Shown: in pieces, positions 7,736 to 14,946 of the stretch | How the letters are laid out: each line of letters opens with the position of its first letter | Position numbering within the stretch: position 1 is the first letter of the stretch | Assembly (NCBI GenBank): GCA_021793055.1 | Contig: JAJYTL010000029.1 | Coordinates: 1-17,486, forward strand | Length of the DNA: 17,486 bases | From: Pseudomonadota bacterium | GTDB lineage: Bacteria > Pseudomonadota > Alphaproteobacteria > Ferrovibrionales > Ferrovibrionaceae | Direction of reading: 5' to 3' | Made by a program: the position numbers and the translations under genes | The notes under the pieces: model-generated | Told to the model about the DNA's origin: nothing | Databases searched by the model: none | The model's input: only the letters and a program-made list of their open reading frames with translations

Positions 7736-8670
7736 ACCAAGTCCGCCGTGAGCGTCGCGGTGTCGCGCCGCTCTGTTCGCCGCACGCCGCGTCGCATGAA
7801 TAAGCCTCGCGCGACATGAAATGGAAGGAATGGGTGCCGAAGACCGAGCCCGATCAGCACTCTAGAGGCCTCGCCGGGCCTTCCCGTCTGGAGGCAGATC
7901 CATGCAAGCTTTATCGCCTCGAAGGCATGCCAAGCCAGCAGCCTCCGGCGCAAAACGCCGGACCTCTTCGTGACCAATTCCCGCGACATGCGGACATGCT
8001 CACGGGTAATGGTCTCGAGCTGCCGCCGCTCGGCGTTGATGGTGGCCGAGTCGCTATGCAGCCGGTAGTGGATTCCGATCCGACCGAGATTCCGCGCTGC
8101 GCAACCGCGGAACGCGACGCGTAACAGGAAGTCCCGGTCGGCGGCGATGTAATAGCGGTTGTCGAAGGTGCCGACTTGCTCGAAGACGCGGCGGCGGAAG
8201 AAGCGGCCGTTGATGCCGGGCGCGCCGAAGGCAAGCTCGGCCAGCGAAAAGCCGTTTCCCGCGGCGTAGCGGCGCGCCACCACGACGCGGCGGCCCCCCT
8301 CTCCATCCTGGAACACGATCGAGCCACCGACGGCAACATCGAGCGCCGGGTCCTCGGCGAAGGCTCGACCGACCGCGAGCAACAGACCATCGGGATAAAG
8401 ATCGTCGGTATTCAGGAACCCGATCACGTCGCCGCGGGCGAGGGCGATCCCCTTGTTCATAGCGTCGTGGGCGCCCTCGTCAGGCTCGCTGACGACGCGA
8501 ATGTCGGGGAATCCGCCGAGCAAGGCCAGTGTGCCGTCGATCGAGCCGGCGTCCATGACGATGTGTTCTAGATCGGGGTAGGCTTGGCGACGCAGGCTTT
8601 CAACGGCCTCGCCGATGTAACGCGCGCCGTTGAAACAAGGGGTCACGATGGTAATGCGCGGCAAGTCCAT
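7732..8670 (-). CDS. GT2 family glycosyltransferase (about 312 aa)
   Basis: The core is PRITIVTPCFNGARYIGEAV, then DLEHIVMDAGSIDGTLALL and VIGFLNTDDLYPDG, where NTDD is the metal/nucleotide motif. This pattern is common in O-antigen GT2 enzymes of the WcaA/WbbD-like kind. I place the start at ATG 8670 (MDLPRITIV) because family members begin right before this strand. An in-frame GTG at 8697, directly abutting the fcl stop codon, would add nine residues and cannot be excluded. A basic C-terminal part (FHVARGLFMRRGVRRTERRD) follows an amphipathic stretch and could touch the membrane. It is translationally coupled to the next GT2 gene. Specificity is unknown. Confidence 0.83.
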   Translation of the reverse strand: MDLPRITIVTPCFNGARYIGEAVESLRRQAYPDLEHIVMDAGSIDGTLALLGGFPDIRVVSEPDEGAHDAMNKGIALARGDVIGFLNTDDLYPDGLLLAVGRAFAEDPALDVAVGGSIVFQDGEGGRRVVVARRYAAGNGFSLAELAFGAPGINGRFFRRRVFEQVGTFDNRYYIAADRDFLLRVAFRGCAARNLGRIGIHYRLHSDSATINAERRQLETITREHVRMSRELVTKRSGVLRRRLLAWHAFEAIKLAWICLQTGRPGEASRVLIGLGLRHPFLPFHVARGLFMRRGVRRTERRDTATLTADLV

Positions 8671-8697
8671 TTTCCGACCCGCTCCGCCCGCAGTCAC

Positions 8698-9699
8698 CTA
8701 GCCAGTACCCTTCGCCGCTTCCGCCGCGCGACTGACGTTGCGGCCCGCGATGTTGCCGAGGAACCAGCGGTAGGTGCGCGCCAGCCCTTCGTCGAGGCCA
8801 GTGCGGGCGTGCCAACCCAGCGCATTGATCTTCGTGGTATCGCCGAGCTTGCGCGGCACGCCGTCCGGCTTGTCCGTGCGGAAGGCAAGGCGCCCCTTGA
8901 AGCCGACCACCGCGGCGATGGTCTCGGCCAGACCGCGGATGCTCACTTCCGCTGAAGTGCCGGTGCCGACATTAATCGGTCCTTCCGCGGCGTAATGGCG
9001 CATGAGAAAGACCAGCGCGTCAGCGAGATCGTCAACATAGAGAAATTCCCGCAACGGCTTACCCGAGCCCCAGATCTCGACCGCGTCGTCGCCGTGCGCC
9101 TTGGCCTCGTGAATGCGACGCATCAGCGAAGGCAGGACATGGCCGCCGTCGAGATCGAAATTGTCGAAGGGGCCGTAGAGGCTGGTCGGCTGCACCGAGA
9201 TGAAGTCGCAACCATATTGCCGGCGATAGGCGTCGCACATCTTGACCCCGGCGATCTTGGCGACGGCATACCACTCGCTGGTCGGCTCCAGCGGACCGGT
9301 AAGCAGCGTCTCTTCCTTCATCGGCTGCGGCGCGAACTTGGGGTAGATGCAGGTCGAGCCGAGAAACAGCAGCTTCTCGACCCCCGCCTTGTGTGCACCA
9401 TGAATGAGATTGGTCTCGATCGCCAGATTGTCGTAGATGAATTCCGCCGGGCGGGTCGAATTGGCCTGAATGCCGCCGACGGTGGCAGCAGCGACGAAGA
9501 CCGCGTCCGGCTTGTTGGCGGCAAGCCACGCCTCGACCTCGGCTTGGCGGCGAAGGTCGAGCCGCTCGCGATCGACGGTGAGGACGGCGCAGCCCTCGGC
9601 GGCCAAGCGGCGGACGATCGCCGAACCGGCCAAGCCACGATGGCCGGCGACGAACACCCGCTTGCCCTCGAAGCTGAACAGCGGCGCGCTCGCGGTCAC
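8698..9699 (-). CDS. fcl: GDP-L-fucose synthase / ColC-type GDP-sugar epimerase-reductase (333 aa)
   Basis: An extended SDR with the GDP-fucose-synthase signature: NADP-binding GHRGLAG (residues 19-25), STCIYPKFA (115-123) with the catalytic Ser/Cys positions, and YAVAK with Tyr144 and Lys148. PTSLYGPFDNF and LREFLYVDDLADA follow as in Fcl/WcaG. Known relatives use GDP-4-keto-6-deoxy-mannose (fucose), its 3-deoxy form (ColC, colitose), or 4-keto heptose (Campylobacter WcaG-like enzymes). No GDP-mannose 4,6-dehydratase gene is in the window, while a ColD-like gene and hddA/hddC are, so ColC-like or heptose-directed action is at least as likely as fucose synthesis. It starts at a GTG with a strong GGGGAGG site 7 bp before it. 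The gap to the SDR gene is 25 bp. Confidence 0.8.
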   Translation of the reverse strand: MTASAPLFSFEGKRVFVAGHRGLAGSAIVRRLAAEGCAVLTVDRERLDLRRQAEVEAWLAANKPDAVFVAAATVGGIQANSTRPAEFIYDNLAIETNLIHGAHKAGVEKLLFLGSTCIYPKFAPQPMKEETLLTGPLEPTSEWYAVAKIAGVKMCDAYRRQYGCDFISVQPTSLYGPFDNFDLDGGHVLPSLMRRIHEAKAHGDDAVEIWGSGKPLREFLYVDDLADALVFLMRHYAAEGPINVGTGTSAEVSIRGLAETIAAVVGFKGRLAFRTDKPDGVPRKLGDTTKINALGWHARTGLDEGLARTYRWFLGNIAGRNVSRAAEAAKGTG

Positions 9700-9724
9700 C
9701 TGTCGCCTCCCCGTCCGGTCCGGC

Positions 9725-10669
9725 CTAGACGTTACCGTAGACCGAGTTGCGGATCATGCGGTAGCCCTTGATCAACTCGCGGATGCCGTCGTCCAGCGAA
9801 TAAGCAGGTTTGTAGCCGGTTCCCTCGATCTTGGCATTGGAGACGATGTAGTCGCGCTTGTCAGGGTCCTCGCCAACCGGCGCCTCCAGATAGATGAAGT
9901 TCGGCAACTGTGCCTTGATCCGCTCGCAGAGCTCCGCCTTGGAGAGATTAGCGTCCGACAGACCAACGTTGTAGGGCCCGCCCTTCATCGCCTCGAAGTT
10001 GTCGATGGCGTGCAGGAAGGCGCGGGCAACATCACGGACGTGGATGTAGTTGCGCTTGAAATGCGCCTCGAACAGCACCACGAAGCGGTCGGTGACCGCG
10101 CGATGGACGAAATCATTGACCAGAAGATCGATCCGCATGCGCGGCGCCATACCGAATACGGTGGCGAGTCGCAGGCTGATGGCATTTTCGCGGCCGAGCG
10201 CGATCTGCTCCGCCTCCACCTTGTTGCGGCCGTAGAGCGAGACCGGACGAAGCGGCGACTCCTCGGTGCATTCCTTGCCCGGCTCGCCGACGCCATAGCC
10301 GCTATTGGTGATCGGCACGATCATGCGCTGCGCTGGCGACATCATCTTGGCGAGGGTCCCGATGGCGTCGCGGTTGGTCGAGGTCGCCCCGATCGGATCC
10401 TTGTTGCAGAGCGGCGCGCCGACCAGCGCGGCCAAGGGGATAACGACGTCCGCCTTCTTCACCAACGGCGCCAACACTTGCTCTTGGCGCGCGTCGCCAT
10501 TGACCACGTCGAAGTTCGGATCGGCGCAAAGCGGCGCCAGGCTGTTCTGCTGGAACATGAAGTTGTCGAGCACCGAGACCTTGTGCCCGGCCGCGAGCAG
10601 TGCTGGCGCGAGCACCGAGCCGAGATAGCCCGCGCCGCCCGTCACCAGAATGGATAGCCCCTTCGCCAT
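9725..10669 (-). CDS. NAD-dependent epimerase/dehydratase-family SDR (314 aa)
   Basis: An extended short-chain dehydrogenase with GGAGYLG at residues 11-17 (NAD site) and YGRNK with Tyr146 and Lys150. Instead of the T-D-E triad typical of 4,6-dehydratases it has TNSGYG (121-126), so a simple sugar C4 oxidation or epimerisation is more likely than dehydration. I start it at ATG 10669 (MAKGLSILVTGG), which has AGAGGGA upstream and leaves 28 bp after the PLP-enzyme stop. The longer frame to 10738 would run into that gene. Between the ColD-like and Fcl-like genes, it is a candidate for making the 4-keto sugar that ColD-type chemistry needs. The substrate is inferred from context only. Confidence 0.75.
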   Translation of the reverse strand: MAKGLSILVTGGAGYLGSVLAPALLAAGHKVSVLDNFMFQQNSLAPLCADPNFDVVNGDARQEQVLAPLVKKADVVIPLAALVGAPLCNKDPIGATSTNRDAIGTLAKMMSPAQRMIVPITNSGYGVGEPGKECTEESPLRPVSLYGRNKVEAEQIALGRENAISLRLATVFGMAPRMRIDLLVNDFVHRAVTDRFVVLFEAHFKRNYIHVRDVARAFLHAIDNFEAMKGGPYNVGLSDANLSKAELCERIKAQLPNFIYLEAPVGEDPDKRDYIVSNAKIEGTGYKPAYSLDDGIRELIKGYRMIRNSVYGNV

Positions 10670-10697
10670 GACTGTCGTCCCTCTTTCTTTAACGCCT

Positions 10698-11867
10698 TTA
10701 GCGCGCTGCCTTGTCGAGGACCTCGTGAAGGCGCTCAATCTGCGCCGAGAGATCGGTCGGATGATTGCCGACGAAGAAGCCCTGATCGTGAACCAAGTTC
10801 GCGTTCGGGAGGTCGTCGACCGTGGTGTAGGAATAGTACTTGATGACGTCGTGCCGCGTGATGCAGCCGCCGGTGATGATACGATAGCCGATGTCGGCGT
10901 CTTTCAGCGCTTGCAGAATCTTCTCGCGTGGCAGGCCGAGCTCGGGATTGAGAACGATGGTGAGCGAGAAGCAGGAGCTCTTGCCGTTCTCGCGCTGGAT
11001 CAGGAAGCGGTTGTCGCCGGCGAAAAGCTTGGTGAACAGCGCCCAGTTCCTGCGCCGCGCCGCCGTCATCGCCGGCAGCTTGCCGAGCTGCACCGTGCCG
11101 ATGGCGCCGTTGAGCTCGGTCGGGCGCACGTTATAGCCCGGCAGGATGAAGCGGTAGGCCTCGAAGAAATCGTCGTCCCGCTTCTCGTAGAGCGGCGAAT
11201 CGGGCGGCAGGTCGCGCACCCAGCCGTGCGCCCGAAGCGACTTCGAGAGCTCGTAGAGCTCGCGGTCGTCGGTGATGATGAGGCCGCCTTCCATGGTCGA
11301 GATGTGGTGCGAGAAAAACGAGCTGAAGGTGCCAATATGGCCGAAGGTGCCAGTCTTCCGGCCAGCGATCTCGGCGTCGAGCGATTCGCAGTTGTCCTCG
11401 AGGAAATAGAGGCCGTGCTTATCGGCGAAGGCGCGCATGACGTCGAGCGCGGCCGGATTGCCGAGGATGCTGACGCCGACGATGGCCCGGGTCTTCGGGG
11501 TCAGTGCCGCCTCGAGCTGGCTCACGTCCATGTTGATGGAATTGAGCTCAACGTCGACGATGCGAAGCTTGAGGCCGTATTGCTGCAGCGGATGATAGGT
11601 CGTGGCCCAGGAAATCGCCGGCACGATGACCTCGTCGCCGCGCGCGAGAGGCCGGTCCTTCTTGTAGCAGAGCGCAGCGGTCGCGATCAGATTGGCGGAG
11701 GAGCCGGAATTCACCATCACCGCATATTTGGCGCTGTGATAGGCGGCGAAGGCCGCCTCAAAGGCCGCGACGTTCGGACCCATGGTGAAGCGGTTAGAGG
11801 CGATGACGCGCTGGATAGCCGCGATCTCCTCGTCGCCCCAACTACTGACGGCCAACTCGTAGAACAT
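10698..11867 (-). CDS. ColD/RfbH-like PLP-dependent sugar 3-dehydratase, DegT fold (389 aa)
   Basis: The DegT/DnrJ/EryC1/StrS fold is clear: NSGSSANLIATAAL (phosphate-binding loop), VDVELNSINMD, LEDNCESLDAEIAGRKTGTFG (Asp contacting the PLP nitrogen) and TMEGG at 191-195. The position that holds the Schiff-base lysine in aminotransferases is His here: FFSHHISTMEGG, His187-His188, with no lysine nearby. This swap is the hallmark of ColD (GDP-4-keto-6-deoxy-D-mannose 3-dehydratase) and of the E1 enzyme RfbH. Those use PLP/PMP to remove the C3 hydroxyl of a 4-keto sugar, ColD with glutamate as amino donor. No cysteine-rich iron-sulfur motif as in RfbH was seen, so the ColD type fits better. The nucleotide is probably GDP, given hddC. 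It sits between the E1 pair and two SDR genes. Confidence 0.85.
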   Translation of the reverse strand: MFYELAVSSWGDEEIAAIQRVIASNRFTMGPNVAAFEAAFAAYHSAKYAVMVNSGSSANLIATAALCYKKDRPLARGDEVIVPAISWATTYHPLQQYGLKLRIVDVELNSINMDVSQLEAALTPKTRAIVGVSILGNPAALDVMRAFADKHGLYFLEDNCESLDAEIAGRKTGTFGHIGTFSSFFSHHISTMEGGLIITDDRELYELSKSLRAHGWVRDLPPDSPLYEKRDDDFFEAYRFILPGYNVRPTELNGAIGTVQLGKLPAMTAARRRNWALFTKLFAGDNRFLIQRENGKSSCFSLTIVLNPELGLPREKILQALKDADIGYRIITGGCITRHDVIKYYSYTTVDDLPNANLVHDQGFFVGNHPTDLSAQIERLHEVLDKAAR

Positions 11868-11913
11868 GAAAATGCCTCGGCGTGTCTAAGGGATCCGGTA
11901 TGCAGATAAGGAT

Positions 11914-12975
11914 TCAAAACGGTCCGCGGAACTTGACCTGATAGGCGAGCTTGGCGCGTTCCGGGTCGGGCTGCCAAGTCTTGTCCGGGCGCACCATCGC
12001 GTGCGCCGCCCCGGCGATGGTCGCGGCGTTGGGATAGAAGGCATCCTCCAGAACCGGCGTCGTCGGGCAGGTGGTCGGCGCATAGCCCATGCGGCGCATG
12101 TGAATCGGCCTGCCGCCGTCGAGGGCTTCCGCGACGCCGGCGATAATCTCGGCGCTGGCGCCGCAGCTGGTCCAGGCGTTGTCGACCACAAGCAGGCGCC
12201 CGGTGCGGCCGGCGGATTTTCGGATGGTGTCGATGTCGAGGGGCATCAGCGAAATCGGGTCAATCACCTCGGCCTCGATGCCCTGCTCGGCCAAAAGCTC
12301 ATGCGCGCGCAGGCATTCCATCATCATGTTGGAGATGCCGACGATGGTGATGTCCTTGCCCGGCATGGTGATCCGGGCCTTGCCGAAGGGAACCTCGAAC
12401 GCCTCCTCGGGCACCAGCGCATCGGTGCTATAAAGCAGGCGGTGCTCGACAAAGATGACGGGATTGTCGTCGCGGATGGCGGCAATCATGCAGCCCTTGG
12501 CGTCATGGGCGTTCGAGGGCGCCACCACCTTCAAGCCCGGCACGTGCATAAACATGGCATGCAGGCCTTGCGAATGCTGCGCGCCCTGGCCCCACGACTT
12601 GCCAATCATGCTGCGCACGACAAGCGGCACACGCACCTGACCATCATACATATAATGGCTCTTGGCTGCGATGTTGACCAGCTGGTTCATCGCCAGCATG
12701 AGGAAATCCATGCGGATATGAACATGGATTGGCCGCATCCCGGCCATCGCCGCGCCGATCGCGACACCGGTCATGGCGTCTTCCGAGAGCGGCGTGCCGA
12801 ACACCCGCTCCGGCCCGAATTCATCCAGAAGGCCCCGGGTCGACCCCTGGATCGCCTTGTGGTCGTCGACATCGAGGCCGAAGACGAAGACCCGCGGATC
12901 GAGGCGCATCTCCTGCGCCACCGCCTCGCGCAAGGCGTCGACATAGGTCAGCAGGCGCTGGTTACTTTCCGGCAT
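11914..12975 (-). CDS. TPP-dependent dehydrogenase E1 component, beta subunit (353 aa)
   Basis: Matches the beta subunit of 2-oxoacid/acetoin dehydrogenase E1. TPLSEDAMTGVAIGAAMAG (residues 61-79) has the catalytic Glu65 that activates the TPP pyrimidine. MDFLMLAMNQLVNIAAKSHY and GQGAQHSQGLHAMFMHVPGL (129-148) with His134 follow, and a transketolase C-terminal domain begins near residue 200 (PGKDITIVGISNMM). I start at ATG 12975 (MPESNQRLL); another ATG at 12981 is possible. The first 72 codons of the longer frame lie inside the alpha-subunit gene and look non-coding. The start overlaps the alpha gene by 14 bp, as expected for coupled subunits. No E2 lipoyl or E3 gene is in the window, so the acyl group may go to a sugar rather than to CoA. 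Confidence 0.88.
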   Translation of the reverse strand: MPESNQRLLTYVDALREAVAQEMRLDPRVFVFGLDVDDHKAIQGSTRGLLDEFGPERVFGTPLSEDAMTGVAIGAAMAGMRPIHVHIRMDFLMLAMNQLVNIAAKSHYMYDGQVRVPLVVRSMIGKSWGQGAQHSQGLHAMFMHVPGLKVVAPSNAHDAKGCMIAAIRDDNPVIFVEHRLLYSTDALVPEEAFEVPFGKARITMPGKDITIVGISNMMMECLRAHELLAEQGIEAEVIDPISLMPLDIDTIRKSAGRTGRLLVVDNAWTSCGASAEIIAGVAEALDGGRPIHMRRMGYAPTTCPTTPVLEDAFYPNAATIAGAAHAMVRPDKTWQPDPERAKLAYQVKFRGPF

Positions 12976-13942
12976 AGACATGCGTGTAAAGAGCCTCGCG
13001 TTGCGGGAACGGACTGGTTTCGGCGAAATCCACGGCCTCGGCGAGTTCGCGCTCGATCGCGGCGTCGATGGCGGCGCGCTCGCCCGGCGGCAGGCGGCGG
13101 CCGATGATCTCGACCTGATCGCCCGCGAGCCATGGTTCGAGATCGGCGCGGCGCCGGTAGCCAGCGTCGAAGTCCTCATTCGGGCCGACATGCTCGCGCC
13201 AGCGGTAGGTGCGGCATTCGATGAAGACGGGGCCGCCGTCGCCGCCCCGCATGCGCGCAGCCGCGTCGGCCACCACGTCGCGGATCTTCAAGGGGTCGCC
13301 ATCGTCGATGTGGTGCGTCGGGATGCCGTAGGTCGCGACCCGCTCGCACAGGCGCTGAGTTGCCCAACGCTTCGGGATCGGGGTGTGGATGGCGTAGAAG
13401 TTGTTTTCGCAGACAAAAACCACCGGCAGCTTCTGCAAGGCCGCGAAATTGAGGCTCTCGGAAAACACCCCCTCCTCGGTGGCGCCGTCGCCGAAAAAGA
13501 CGGCGACGACCCGCGGCTCGCGGGCGCGCTTGAGAGCGAGCGCATAGCCTAGCGCGACAGGGATCGTGGTGCCGACCACGGCCGAGGCGCCGAGCACGTT
13601 ATGGCCCATCTCGATCAGGTGCATCGAGCCGCCCTTGCCGCCCGCGACGCCGGTGACCTTGCCGTAAAGCTCGGCCATCATCAGCTTCAGCGAACCGCCC
13701 TTGGCGAGATAGGCGGCATGGCCGCGGTAGGTTGGCGACACCACGTCCTCGGGCCTGAGCGCATCGCAAACCCCGACCGCGATCGCCTCCTGGCCGATCG
13801 AAAGGTGCACCGGACTCTTGATCTTGTCAGAGGGGTAGATACGCGCGACCTCTTCCTCGGCCCGACGAATCAGACGAAGCGAGCGATAGATGCGCGCGAG
13901 GTCAATAATCGGCACTACAGCTTCTGTTCGCTCCAATCCCAT
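12962..13942 (-). CDS. TPP-dependent dehydrogenase E1 component, alpha subunit (326 aa)
   Basis: HLSIGQEAIAVG (residues 46-57), TYRGHAAYLA and the TPP-binding motif GDGATEEGVFSESLNFAALQ (from 151) ending in ENN (Asn180-Asn181) are those of E1 alpha (PdhA, AcoA). The phosphorylation-loop region reads TYRWREHVGPNED. I start at ATG 13942 because GGGAGAAGGG stands directly before it and the 326-aa product has family length; the open frame up to 14014 adds a poorly conserved leader. It is the first gene of the packed minus-strand unit. Such E1 pairs inside sugar clusters, for example AviB1/AviB2 of avilamycin, are linked to adding a two-carbon branch from pyruvate. A plain pyruvate or acetoin dehydrogenase is less likely without E2 and E3. 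Confidence 0.88.
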   Translation of the reverse strand: MGLERTEAVVPIIDLARIYRSLRLIRRAEEEVARIYPSDKIKSPVHLSIGQEAIAVGVCDALRPEDVVSPTYRGHAAYLAKGGSLKLMMAELYGKVTGVAGGKGGSMHLIEMGHNVLGASAVVGTTIPVALGYALALKRAREPRVVAVFFGDGATEEGVFSESLNFAALQKLPVVFVCENNFYAIHTPIPKRWATQRLCERVATYGIPTHHIDDGDPLKIRDVVADAAARMRGGDGGPVFIECRTYRWREHVGPNEDFDAGYRRRADLEPWLAGDQVEIIGRRLPPGERAAIDAAIERELAEAVDFAETSPFPQREALYTHVYAGK

Positions 13943-14530
13943 CCCTTCTCCCTTTGTCACTTGGCTCAAACCCACATCGTATGCGTAACCCGAAAGCCCC
14001 TTTCGTACCACCACAACAAATGGGGGAAACGTCGCCCCCAGCCGAATGCCGAAGCAGCGACACGCCCCTCCGCGTTGCGGTCTGTATTTCCTAATGGAAA
14101 ACTTGAGATTGGCCCGCCTCGCCCCCGTCTCGTCGCCCGATCGCCATCTTCGCAGCCTTTATATCCACTACTCCCTATGCGACCACATAGACTCCGGCGC
14201 AGCCGACCGTAGGGTTTAGCCGATTCCGGGTCGAATGCCGATCAATTTTTCAAGCTTGTCTCTGAGATGCACAAAATAGCTCAGGCTCTCGCGCTTGACA
14301 CGGTATCACCGAAACAGATCTCCGTCTGCGAACCGCCTTATTTCCACTTATATACATGCACATGACACTTGCTTTAGATAGCGCAACCGAAAGTTGCACA
14401 ACCAGCCATTAGAGATTAAAAATTTCGGCGGCGATCTTGATCCAGCCACCATGAGAGTTTGGTATAAACACGTTTCATCATTTATAGCTCGCGGCCTGTA
14501 CTATCCGATCCCCTAGGCATTGGGGCGCTG
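13943..14530. other. long intergenic region upstream of the E1 alpha gene
   Basis: Nearly 600 bp without a convincing gene, with AT-richer stretches around 14330-14480. It must hold the promoter of the E1-ColD-SDR-fcl-GT2 unit if that unit has its own. On the minus strand there are TATAAA at 14163-14158 and another TATAAA near 14485, neither with a good -35. A CTATG(N6)CATAG inverted repeat at 14175-14190, just upstream of the first of these, could be an operator. I cannot name one promoter with confidence. No tRNA or known riboswitch was recognised. Confidence 0.4.
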
Positions 14531-14560
14531 AAAAAAATGAGAAAATTATAATTAAACTCA
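14531..14560 (-). terminator. AT-rich hairpin and T7 run after the LptM-like gene
   Basis: On the minus strand, starting 20 bp after the stop of the small lipoprotein gene, TGAG (14560-14557) pairs with CTCA (14541-14538). Inside is the self-complementary AATTATAATT, and seven T follow (14537-14531). The stem is weak because it is AT-rich. The same stretch also contains TATAAT (14550-14545), with a poor ATAACA -35 16 bp before it, so a promoter reading is an alternative. Confidence 0.35.
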
Positions 14561-14580
14561 GATGTCTGTTATTGAAATTA

Positions 14581-14742
14581 TCAGGATCTCCCTGGCTCAC
14601 CAGTGGATGGCAGTCGTACTCGGGAATTAGCCGGGTTGGCACCGGGCGGAGCCGACAGCTTTCCTTTGCGCCCGCAACCGTAGAGGCTCGGCATAACTAT
14701 GCATAGGGCCGCTACGACCAAAAAGAAGCGCCTCTTCGTCAT
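14581..14742 (-). CDS. small LptM/YifL-like lipoprotein (53 aa)
   Basis: Start at ATG 14742 (MTKRRFFLVVAALCIVMPSL), preceded by AAGGTAAGGGA; a longer frame to 14766 is less likely. A basic N-terminus and a hydrophobic stretch lead to the lipobox LYGC with Cys23, after which comes GRKGKLSAPPGANP. The pattern C-G-x-K-G-x-L-x-x-P is that of the LptM (YifL) family, whose usual form is CGQKGPLYLP; E. coli LptM helps LptD mature in the outer-membrane LPS export complex. The usual neighbours (argH, lysA, dapF) are absent, and Gly-Lys replaces Gly-Pro in the motif. A role in the LPS export path fits the surroundings but is not proven. About 200 bp to gmhA hold nothing I recognise. Confidence 0.6.
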   Translation of the reverse strand: MTKRRFFLVVAALCIVMPSLYGCGRKGKLSAPPGANPANSRVRLPSTGEPGRS

Positions 14743-14946
14743 CTTTCCCTTACCTTCGCAACCCAATGGAAATGAGCCCCTCTCTGACCGGTCCGCGCAG
14801 TAATCTCAAGAAAGTCACATAGAAGAATAGAAGAGGCGCGCGCAGACCCAAGACGCCCTCAAGCCGCGCCGATCAGCTGACCTGAATTCTCGGCCCCGGG
14901 CACCGCCTCTTGATAACCATGCCGCGCTTTAGGTGTCAGCGGAAGT

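Noticed and set aside
9470..10657. Plus-strand open frame of 395 codons antisense to fcl and the SDR
   Set aside because: No recognisable domain; fully explained as the shadow of two well-supported minus-strand genes.
10650..11909. Plus-strand open frame of 419 codons antisense to the ColD-like gene
   Set aside because: Shadow frame; composition unlike a folded protein and the opposite strand has intact catalytic motifs.
12001..13107. Plus-strand open frame of 368 codons antisense to the E1 genes
   Set aside because: His/Arg-rich shadow of the E1 beta and alpha genes.
12976..13191. N-terminal extension of the E1 beta frame
   Set aside because: These 72 codons lie inside the E1 alpha gene, are Ser/Arg-rich and unlike any E1 beta N-terminus; the ATG at 12975 fits the family.
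14295..14300. Perfect TTGACA on the plus strand
   Set aside because: No -10 at suitable distance and no plus-strand gene following it.
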